Below, one piece after another: positions 49,986 to 58,519 of a stretch of 64,000 bases of DNA (positions within the stretch are counted from its first letter, which is position 1; every line of letters begins with the position of its first letter). A program made the position numbers and the translations under genes. Source of the DNA: Pyropia yezoensis (lineage: Eukaryota > Rhodophyta > Bangiophyceae > Bangiales > Bangiaceae); NCBI GenBank assembly GCA_009829735.1, contig CM020620.1, forward strand, positions 29,234,951 through 29,298,950, read 5' to 3'. The notes under the pieces are model-generated. The model was not told the origin of the DNA. It saw only the letters and a program-made list of their open reading frames with translations, and did no database searches.

Positions 49986-51688
49986 TTTCCCGAAGGGCCA
50001 GAGCTCCCGGGTCTAGTCGTATCATGGTAACTCTGGTCCGGTTCATCATCTGACTTGTTGATCCCTTCACACAATGCTTGGACCATAGCGACCCGGACCT
50101 GGCGATGGAACCGTCTGTCCGCGTTAGCATCGGTCTCCGTGGTCTGGCTGCGACCCCGAGTGGCCGAGAGGAACATGTCTCGGGCCTGAGTAACCGCCTG
50201 TCGCTGGGCCTCAGAAAGAGTCTTGCACTGATGGGCCATGTGGCCCGACTCCCAGCACAGGTAGCATCGATAGGGTCGGCGACTGTCCGTGGACCGGATC
50301 CCAACGAGTCGAGGGGTCTCCGAATGGAATCCTTGAGTTTGGCCCGCCTTGGTCTTCTCGATTTCCTTGTCGAGGGGCCCCTTGAGGATCGTTGGAGGGG
50401 CCATAGGATTCACGGTCAGCAAGGCCGGGGGGTCCAGCACCTTCTTCGGGTTCAGATCAGTGGGCCGTCGAACTGGGCCCGTCACGGGGGCCTTGCTAGA
50501 GAAACCCGCCGACTGGGCCATAATGATCACGTCCCGGGCCGCCTTGTACTTCCCGGCCGTGAACGTGACCAGCTGTTGATAGGTTCTCTTGGGCCCGTTG
50601 TAGACAAAGGCGTCGGTTCGAAGGTATTCCGGGAGTCCTTGGATCAACTGTTGCTTCATGGTTCCTTCCGTGTGGATGTTCCCACACATCTCAGTCAGGC
50701 CCCGGAGACGCAGAGCGAAGGCTTCAATGGTTTCATCGAGTTCTTTCGTGGCCCTGCCAAGCTTATCCTGGGGCAGTGCAAGGGCATGGGGTTCCGCATA
50801 GGTCTCCAGGAACCAGTTGATGGCCTCAGGATAGCTCGTGATCGACGCCCCACCAGAGGCGCTCGACGAGTCAGGGAGGGCCCGTGTGTACCGAAGCTCA
50901 GCGTCGCCGGAAAGAAAGTGAGGGATCGCTTATAGGGCCATACCTTCCGAGACCCAATTATCATTACAGGCCTTAACGAGCTTACGGAGCCAAGTGAACA
51001 CCTTCAGGCCCTCTTTACCCGAGAAATGTGGATACCCAGCGAACGAGTGCTTCATATTCCGGGCCACGCGACCCATCTTCCGTGCTTCTCGGGTCCCATA
51101 AGTGGCCTTCTTGTTCCTCAAGCGATACGTCCGGTAGTCCAGCACCAAGGAAAAGCGATCATCGGAACAGCTGATAACATCTGGCCCACGCGTCGTGTCC
51201 CCGAACGTGGTCAGGTCGTCCTCATCGAAAGCAGATGAAAGAGTGGTCTCAGAGGAAATAGAGGACGTGGAGGACCCATGCGAACGGTGACGACGGGACC
51301 GACGACGACGGGAACTCGAACGGGTCGAACGGCGCGGATCACGTGACCCATCCTGGCCAGCAGGGCTCTGACTCAGGGCCTGGGACACGGTGGCCAAAAT
51401 CTCATCTCGGAACGTCTCAAGGGTCGTACGAATCTCTTCGGGTCCGGTTGAAGTGGTCACCGGTAGAACTTGGGTCCCCATCGCGGGACCCGTAACTTGA
51501 CGCGAATCCTGGCCCATAGGGGCCCGAATCCCGCCCGGGGGCGCCGTACCCCGGCGAGGAATGCCACTATTCCCGCCTCCGCCGCGGCCACCGGGAACAG
51601 AGGTCCCACGCCCACGACCAGCGGGGGTCACCATTGACGTGTCCGAGGGCGCACCACGGCCCCGCCCACCAGGGGTGGGGTCCGTCAT
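49979..51688 (-). pseudogene. gag of element C, one nonsense codon
   Basis: ATG at 51688 (MTDPTPGGRGRG) begins a Gly/Arg-rich leader, then a capsid-like region (MKHSFAGYPHFSGKEGLKVF). TAA at 50930-50932 interrupts the frame after SEGMAL; the same frame then continues (AIPHFLSGDAELRYTRALPD ...) through a zinc knuckle CYLCWESGHMAHQC (CX2CX4HX4C) to TAG at 49979-49981 after SGPSGKE. Apart from that one codon the 569-codon frame is complete. It is shorter than the Gag of A and B and barely similar outside the knuckle. Confidence 0.88.
49985..49991 (-). promoter_or_regulatory. -1 ribosomal frameshift heptamer GGGAAAA (C)
   Basis: Gag codons read TCG GGA AAA GAG TAG. G_GGA_AAA fits X_XXY_YYZ, and a -1 slip leads into AGA GTA GGG..., the open pol frame. 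The layout (heptamer, GAG, stop) is the same as in A and B although the surrounding sequence differs. Confidence 0.8.
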
Positions 51689-51808
51689 GTTGGCCCGCGG
51701 CAATCGACCTAGCCCAATCGATCTCCGTCACAAGAGGATCCAAACGGGTCAAGCGCCACAGAAAATAGGGAAGGGCTGTCCCGATACGGGAGAAGCAGTA
51801 AAGCCCTT

Positions 51809-51824
51809 CCCTGCTGCTCCACCA
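51809..51824 (-). promoter_or_regulatory. Primer binding site of element C
   Basis: TGGTGGAGCAGCAGGG, identical to that of A and B, begins four bases from the LTR end (ATTA spacer). Confidence 0.75.
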
Positions 51825-51828
51825 TAAT

Positions 51829-52462
51829 TGTAACGTTATGGCCCTATCGGACCCCACAACCACCACACACAGGAAACCACAGACTGACCAGGAAGGAACA
51901 GGTAAGAGCCCAAGCGTGGTCCACTCGCCCACCCCGTCAGAGGTAAAGGTAACAAGGACAAAAGCCCGAGGGAGCAAGAACCCAAAGCACTGTTGATTTT
52001 ACAAGATGGCCCCGGGGAGACCCCGGAGCTACCCTCAAGAACCTCCCCCCCCTGGCCCCTCCAGGGGCCCAGAGCGGGGCCCCCAGAGGGCGCCCCCAGC
52101 GGGCCAAGTGCCAGCAAGGCACCGGCCGCTCACCGGGCCAACACACAAAAAGCACGCGAAATCCCCCCACACACAATTGTCAATCCCCAGAAAAAACCCA
52201 GTGGGAAAAAAGGGGAAAGACACGAAATCACGCAAGGAAAACAAATACGAAAATCAAGTATACCACAAAGGGGTCAGCAAGCCCACAACCCGGGCGAGTC
52301 CTCCAGTCGGGTGGGCCAATCAGGGCTCCGGGTGTGTCGCCACAACACCGGGCCACGTGGCCAAGGATCCCCGGCCAGCGTAGGGTTCCACGTACCACTG
52401 CCGGCCGGGTCCCAAGTCACCTCACCGAGGGCCCGCCTGTCCCCAAAGGCCAGAACGCCACA
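51829..52462 (-). repeat. 5' LTR of element C (634 bp)
   Basis: Plus-strand ends are TGTAACGTTATGGCC and GGCCAGAACGCCACA, an imperfect terminal inverted repeat (TGTRRCGTTMTGGCC). The boundary on the right is fixed because element B sequence begins at 52463. The left boundary is fixed by the PBS. Confidence 0.75.
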
Positions 52463-52464
52463 GT

Positions 52465-53859
52465 GAGGTCTACCTCGACCCCGCCTTCGGGGTATGCGAC
52501 CTGATTGCCCCCGCGTTGCCGCGGGAAGTTGACTACCCGGCTACTGCTCGGGGGATTGCGGCGGCGGCGGAGCCGGTTGCATTTGGGGAGACGGTTGGCG
52601 ATACCGGCCAGTATCCCGGCTTTGAGTATTACCCGGGGGTATCCCCGTATCTGTCGTTGACGGCCCCCTACCCGCCTATGGCGGGGTTGAAGTCGGCGTC
52701 GAGCTGGCGACGTAACCATGGTGTCATGGCGGATGCGTTCCGCACCCATATAACGTGTGCGTTGCAGACCGGCAACGGTCGTGCGCCGGTATACACTCCC
52801 GTGCGCCCGCCTCTGTGGCAGGAGGGGTGGGAACCCGCCCCTGCTTTCCGGTTTGACACCGGCTCCTGTCTCCGATACTTCGGGAGTGTGTTGGCCTCCC
52901 GACCGGTCCACCCGTTGCAGGGTACCTTCACCCTTGAGGTTACCCTCGGGCAGGCTTCCTCCTTATTGCTGTCCGACCGCCGGCATGGGCGCCTGTTTCA
53001 TCTTCCGACGGGTGTCCGTCGGCACATCGCGCAGTTGGGCGTGGACCTGATAGCTGCCAAGACCGGGTTGGCCCGGGAGTTCGAGGCCCTGCTGGCTGTT
53101 CACGATGCCGTGAACTGGGCTGGGGTGTTGGCCCTTCCCCCGTACCGGGACCCGCAGGCTGGGGCTTCCCCCTTGCCTCGTCACTCGTTGCGTATCCGGC
53201 GTACTCAGCCGGGTGAGCCCAGTTGCCATGGGTGGGCATCCACCGAGGCTGTTGCTGACCTGGGTATTCCCATGGTTATCCATGACCCTCTTCAGGTCCT
53301 TGCCCCGTGGTTCGGTAACCCGATACCGGCGGCGGTTGGCCGTCGTCCCCGAGAGTGGGGCTCTGCGGGTGGGGAGCGTGAGGTGTCCCGTCGTCGGGCC
53401 GAGTCCCGCCGGGTTTACGGTAGAGCCCCTTCGGTGGGGTCCTACCGGGCCTCATATCAGGCGCCACCGGCTCCGGTGGTGGCCGTGTCGGCTCCTGTGG
53501 TACCTCTGGCTGCGCTAGTGTCACCTCCCTCCCCTGTCATGCATGACGGGGGTCCCCTTCTCTGGTATGAGGGCGTTGACGCCCTTGTTGCCCGCGCAAT
53601 GCGGGAGGGTCTCTCTGTTAGCTGGGGGGATATCCCCCCAGGTGCTGCGCTGGTTGGGTCAGCGCGTTGCTTCGGTGGCGTGCTTGACCGCCTCCAGAAA
53701 GCTCTGGAGGACGTGGAGGCTGGCCGCAGCACCCTCGTCCAGCTATGCACCGAGGTAACTCGGGTGATTGACCGTCGTGAGATTGCCGACCGGTGGAGCA
53801 CGGAGGTATACGCGCTTACGCGTGAGTGGCCTCCCTCGGGCAGTGGGTCTACCCACTGA
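52465..53859 (+). pseudogene. Antisense accessory ORF of element B, 5' truncated
   Basis: The first complete codons (EVYLDPAFGVCDLI) match A from its residue ~325 onward, and the frame is open to the stop at 53859, the same end as in A (TREWPPSGSGSTH). No stop occurs in these 464 codons. A ~310 bp stretch (53047-53357) differs from A at about two positions, while the flanking parts differ much more. The start codon and N-terminal region were lost to the element C insertion. Confidence 0.8.
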
Positions 53860-54170
53860 GGAGTGCTATTGTTCGTGAGGGAGAGGGCCCCGGTAACCCT
53901 TATGGTGGCCGGGTAGTAGTGGGTATAAACTCATCCCCTTCGGGGGCATTGCTTGCCTCTATTTTTTGCCCTGGGGAGTACCCCGTCTGGCTCAGTAGTG
54001 CCTTGCCTCCCGTCCAACTTCTTCCGGTTGGTTCATGCTTGGGGAGGTCATCCTCCTTCACTTTGTGTATTGGCTTGGGGAGGTCATCCTCCCTTGTAAG
54101 CCCCCTAGTTACTTCAATATTATCGGAGTTACCCTTTACCTTTAAGTTAACTTATTAAGGTTCAGGTTTT

Positions 54171-54266
54171 ACTTAGTTGCCTAAGCTTGGCTCTACTTAG
54201 TTGCCTAAGCTTGGTTCGACTTAGAAACCTAAGTCTGATTTGACTTAGAAACCTAAGTCTGCCGTA
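54171..54266. repeat. Four 24-bp hairpin units at the pol/antisense-ORF meeting point (B)
   Basis: Same array as at 36165-36260, with the palindromic halves (CTTAG/CTAAG) conserved in every unit. Confidence 0.75.
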
Positions 54267-54337
54267 ACCATGTCACACCCTACTTAGGAGGTATAAGCCT
54301 CACCCCCCAACAGCCGAAGTCGGTGTCGGTTGGGTTG

Positions 54338-57300
54338 TTACAGTAGGCGTCGTCGCCTCATGTAAGGCATGAGGAGTTGGCGGGGTATATTTGCCGCCTG
54401 TTCCCAGGTGGGTGAGTCGTATCCGACCCACATAACCTTGACGTACCAGGGTCCTGGTAGGTCCGGGTCGGTGTGTCCGACCACGCACTCTACTTGGTAT
54501 GGAATCCCATCCGGTCCCACCGGGTCATCTGACCGGTGGGTTGTAAGAGCTTCATGTAGCAACCCAGCCGGTACCGGCTGAGGCTGTTCCGGCTTCGGAG
54601 CAGGTGTGACATCATTCACACTGATGCGTTGGATCTCCGTATCGGAGTGTAAGATAACAGAGTGGTCATCTCTGTGGAGAATCTGGTACGGTCTCTTGAC
54701 CGGTTGCATGAGCTTGTTCCCCCGGAACTTCTGGTGTCTGATGTAGACCCAGTCACCTGACATCAGGTTAGCGTTGCGCACCCGTAGCCGGGCGTCGAAG
54801 TTCTTCTTGTATCGAAGTTGTGTACGGTCAAGGGCGCCCTTGAGTTTCGGTATCATCCACGATAGATTGGCCAACCAAGCTAGGTGTATACGTTCCGCCG
54901 GTCGGCCCTTCGGTGTATCATACCGAGTGCACCTGCCGGGTGGCAGCGTCAGGTTACCGACGCCTAGTGGCATGACCCACTCCAGTGGGGCGATGTTTGT
55001 GCTCCGATGTGGCCTGGCATTGTATGCCAGGGTGAGTACGGACAGAAGCCTGTCCCAAGTGTTCGTGTGCTCTGCCACGTAGCACTGTAGCATCTTAACG
55101 ATGGTGCGGTTAAACCGCTCCACCTGCCCGTTGGTTTGCGGGTGGTAGTCGGATGCCCGACGTGGTTCGATGCCGAACTTGCCCATGACCTTAGTGCAGA
55201 ATGCAGACGTCAGGTTTGCTCCGTTGTCGGAGAGGAGTTGCTTCATGACTCCGTATGCACTGATCCAGTGGTCAACCACTGCGTTCATGATGGTATATGC
55301 CGTATCATTCGGGATGGCTGCCGCTCGTGACAGCTTAGTGAATCGGTCAGACATGACCAGGATGTACCTGTTCCCTTCTTCCGTTACCGGAAGTGGCCCG
55401 AGTATGTCGATAGCGACTTGCTCGTTGGGCCCATCAGGTGGGAACAGCTTCATGGCAGACGCCTGCCTATGTAGACTCATGCGGTTACGTGCACAGGGGT
55501 GGCATCCCCTTACGTGGTCGACCACGTCGACGGCCATTGCTGGCCAGTAGAAGAACCTTCGCATTGCTGCGAACATACGTGAACCCCCCGGGTGTCCGGC
55601 TGTGGGGTTCTCGTGTTCTCGTTCCATGACGGCTTGCCGTACGGACACAAGAACCACGACTTGATGTCGTCCACCGGCGGGTGCCCACCGGTATATGAGT
55701 CCGTCTTCGTTCTCGGAGAAGATGCCGGCCGTACCGGCCAGGAGGTTAGCGCGATGGCGTCTACAGTCGTCGTCATTGGCTTGTGCCTCGCAGAAGTCCG
55801 CGAGAGTCAGTGGGCATGCTCGGTGTGCCATGGTATGGTCAACCATACCTTGGGTAGCGTTACCCACCATGCAGACCGGTACCACCGGGATGTCCTCGTC
55901 CACCGGGCGGGTATCCCCGCTCGGAGTGTCGTGTCGAGACAACGCGTCTCCGAGGTGGTGGGTTGACCCAGCCTTATACACGGTGCGGTAGTCGTGCTCG
56001 GCCATCTTCAGCCTCCATCGGGCTAGCCTCCCATGGCTATCGGAATCCTTGTCACCAAGGTTGAGGAGCCATCGTAGGGGTTCGTGGTCGGACCTCACGA
56101 TGAACCTGGAGCCCTCCAGGTATGGACGGAGCAGTTGCACTGCCCATATAACCCCGAGGCACTCACGCTCGGTGGCACTATAGTTACGCTCAGCCGGGTT
56201 GAGTGTCCGGCTGAAGTACCCTACCGGACGTAGGTCCGGGATAACGTTATCGGTACCGATCAACGTCTCTCCCTGTAACAGGGTGCATCCCACTTGTGTA
56301 TCGCACGCATTGACATCGATGACGAAGGTACCCCGTCTGTGCGGTAACGCAAGGACGGGTGGGGATAGTAGGGCTCGCTTCAGCGACTCGAATGCCTCCT
56401 CTTCGCTAGGTGAAGGGGGTTGGAGTACCTTGGGCAAGGTACTGCTCGTAAGAACCGTTAACGGTTTAGCTATCCGAGCGAAGTCCATGACGAACCTTCG
56501 GTATACGTTGCACATTCCCAGGAATCTCTTGAGCTGCGTCTGGGTGTTAGGGAACCGGGCATCCCGGAGTGCCCGGGTATTGGCTTCGAGTACCCCTAGT
56601 TTACCAGGGGTTATCTGGTGGCCCAGATACTCGACCGTCTGTTGGAAGAAGGCGCACTTCTTCAGACGCAGGGTTACCCCGGCGTTCCGCAAGAGGGTGA
56701 GTACCTCGTCGACATGTTGCACATGGTCATCCATGTTACGCGAGAAGACGATGACGTCATCGAGGTACACTAGGCAGTTACGCCACTTCACTCCCGACAG
56801 TATAATGTCGATAGCCCGCTGGAATGTAGCGGAGGCGTTGGACAATCCGAAGGGCATCCTTAGGAACTCGTACACTCCACTGTGACAGACGAATGCCGTC
56901 TTGGGGATATCCTCGTCCGCCACTGGGATCTGCCAGTATCCGGCATTGCAGTCGATGGTGGTAAACACCGTAGCTTCCCCCAGGGAGTCGATGCATTCAT
57001 CCATCCTTGGTAAAGGGTATGAGTCTTTCTTGGTAACCAAGTTGAGGCGTCGATAATCGATGCAAAACCGAGGGGTTTGATCCTTCTTCGGTACGATAAC
57101 GACTGGGGCACCCCACTCCGACATCGAAGGTCGTATCACCTTCGCTTCGCTCATCCTCTTCACTTCTCCATCAACGATCTCTCGTTGCATAGGTCCCGCT
57201 CGGTACGGTTGTGACCGGGCGGGTCGTGCGCCTGGTACCAGGTCTATACGATGTTGGGTTGCCCCAATGGTACCCAAGGCCCCGCCTGTCCACATGACGT

Positions 57301-58519
57301 CATGCTTTCTTAGCATCCGTCGTACTTCTTCGGCTACCGAAGGGGGAAGGTGGTCGAGGTCAGCCTCGGCCAGGGCCTTCAGTGCATCTTGGTCCTTTGG
57401 CGGCCTGTCCGCCGGGGCCGCCGATGGGTTAGGCTTCCCGTCCTCGGGTTGCTGTCGCTCGGTGGTCTCGGCGACCGCCAGCACCTCAAGTGGTTCCACT
57501 TGACCTTCCTGGTCAGGGGTAAGGATATCTCCTTCGTAGAGCTCGGAAATCCCGAGGATAGTTCCCTTCGGGAGGGTGACTGCCTTACGGCGATAGTTCG
57601 CCATCACTAGGAAGGACGACCCTCCTGCTGGGAGGTTTATGAGACCGTTGGCCATGGTTAACCCATGGCGCTTGTACGTCCGCAGGTTGGACCGGACTCT
57701 GCAGATGCCTGCGAGGTCGCAGTTAACCGGGAGGACTGTCTCCGACAACGGCTCAAAGCGAGTTCGCTTGGCCAACCGAAGTGTCTTCGGCTCTACGCTT
57801 GCGTATACCTCAGCCACGTTAACGTGGCTCCCTTGTAGCGTCAGGTCCCTGACGATCGCTGTCTGTCCTCTCTTCGTCCCGTCGGCCTCTTGCAGCTCAA
57901 CGGTCCTCCGGCCCGGCCGGATTGCATCAACGTGAAAGTTGATGAAGGTGCACCCCAGTATGCAGGGCACCGATAGGGTCTCACACACCAGGAAGTCAAC
58001 TTCCGTAGTGAGCTCCCCGATGGTGACCTGCAGCGACATCGCTGCGGTTGTACGAATGAGACGACCATTCGCATCCTTGATCGTGGGTCCCCGAGCAACT
58101 CGGACTCGCGGGAGCCACTTGTCCGGGAGGGTATCCTTCCGGATCAAGTTAGGTCCAGCCCCTGTATCCAGTACAGGGTAATATGATCGGGTCGACTGGG
58201 GGTCAATCCCAAGTGTGGCTGATACCTTGAAGTTCTCCAAGGTGAACAGTACGTGGCCTACACCGATATCCGGTGTAGCTCGGGCATCCTGAACAGGGCC
58301 CTTGTCTGGTTCCATGTGACGGGGCTTCCCGTCCTCTCCTCCCAACCTTGGAGGTTGGTCATCAATCCCCTGACGCCGTGTCGTCGGGGCCGGAAGGTGT
58401 ACCCGGGGGCTGATGCGGCGTCGGCTCAACCGCGCTCTCCGTGGGGCTTTCCCCGCGGCAGTCCGGGGTGGCTTGCTCGGGTTACCCCAGCGACCCCGTG
58501 TCGTCCTTCCTCTTACTCG
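54338..58519 (-). CDS. pol of element B, open frame but RNase H catalytic Asp changed
   Basis: Open for 1393 codons from the -1 shift. It has protease (PVLDTGAGPNLI), RT (LVYLDDVIVF), RNase H, integrase (HENPTAGH...CHPCAR; IDILGP, SDNGAN, GQVERFNRT) and a chromodomain-like end (YVKVMWVGYDSPTWEQ). The codon at 56309-56311 is AAT, giving VNACDTQ where element A has VDACDTQ and element C has TDAS. This is the position of the first catalytic Asp of RNase H, so B should be RNase H-defective although its frame is intact. No ATG lies near the start of the pol-only part. The frame depends on frameshifting from a gag that is itself shifted. Confidence 0.92.
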   Translation of the reverse strand, partial: RVRGRTTRGRWGNPSKPPRTAAGKAPRRARLSRRRISPRVHLPAPTTRRQGIDDQPPRLGGEDGKPRHMEPDKGPVQDARATPDIGVGHVLFTLENFKVSATLGIDPQSTRSYYPVLDTGAGPNLIRKDTLPDKWLPRVRVARGPTIKDANGRLIRTTAAMSLQVTIGELTTEVDFLVCETLSVPCILGCTFINFHVDAIRPGRRTVELQEADGTKRGQTAIVRDLTLQGSHVNVAEVYASVEPKTLRLAKRTRFEPLSETVLPVNCDLAGICRVRSNLRTYKRHGLTMANGLINLPAGGSSFLVMANYRRKAVTLPKGTILGISELYEGDILTPDQEGQVEPLEVLAVAETTERQQPEDGKPNPSAAPADRPPKDQDALKALAEADLDHLPPSVAEEVRRMLRKHDVMWTGGALGTIGATQHRIDLVPGARPARSQPYRAGPMQREIVDGEVKRMSEAKVIRPSMSEWGAPVVIVPKKDQTPRFCIDYRRLNLVTKKDSYPLPRMDECIDSLGEATVFTTIDCNAGYWQIPVADEDIPKTAFVCHSGVYEFLRMPFGLSNASATFQRAIDIILSGVKWRNCLVYLDDVIVFSRNMDDHVQHVDEVLTLLRNAGVTLRLKKCAFFQQTVEYLGHQITPGKLGVLEANTRALRDARFPNTQTQLKRFLGMCNVYRRFVMDFARIAKPLTVLTSSTLPKVLQPPSPSEEEAFESLKRALLSPPVLALPHRRGTFVIDVNACDTQVGCTLLQGETLIGTDNVIPDLRPVGYFSRTLNPAERNYSATERECLGVIWAVQLLRPYLEGSRFIVRSDHEPLRWLLNLGDKDSDSHGRLARWRLKMAEHDYRTVYKAGSTHHLGDALSRHDTPSGDTRPVDEDIPVVPVCMVGNATQGMVDHTMAHRACPLTLADFCEAQANDDDCRRHRANLLAGTAGIFSENEDGLIYRWAPAGGRHQVVVLVSVRQAVMEREHENPTAGHPGGSRMFAAMRRFFYWPAMAVDVVDHVRGCHPCARNRMSLHRQASAMKLFPPDGPNEQVAIDILGPLPVTEEGNRYILVMSDRFTKLSRAAAIPNDTAYTIMNAVVDHWISAYGVMKQLLSDNGANLTSAFCTKVMGKFGIEPRRASDYHPQTNGQVERFNRTIVKMLQCYVAEHTNTWDRLLSVLTLAYNARPHRSTNIAPLEWVMPLGVGNLTLPPGRCTRYDTPKGRPAERIHLAWLANLSWMIPKLKGALDRTQLRYKKNFDARLRVRNANLMSGDWVYIRHQKFRGNKLMQPVKRPYQILHRDDHSVILHSDTEIQRISVNDVTPAPKPEQPQPVPAGLLHEALTTHRSDDPVGPDGIPYQVECVVGHTDPDLPGPWYVKVMWVGYDSPTWEQAANIPRQLLMPYMRRRRLL

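Larger units (their letters stand above)
43279..52462 (-). mobile_element. Ty3/gypsy chromovirus element C, lacks 3' LTR
   Basis: Minus-strand order: 5' LTR (52462-51829), PBS, gag, pol with C-terminal chromodomain, then a convergent antisense ORF and ~450 bp of its leader. The left end is cut by the 5' LTR of element A at 43278/43279. No second copy of the 634 bp LTR was found in the window. The right LTR edge sits directly against the middle of element B's antisense ORF, so C probably inserted into B. C differs from A and B at the protein level throughout but shares PBS, frameshift design and the antisense ORF. Confidence 0.85.
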
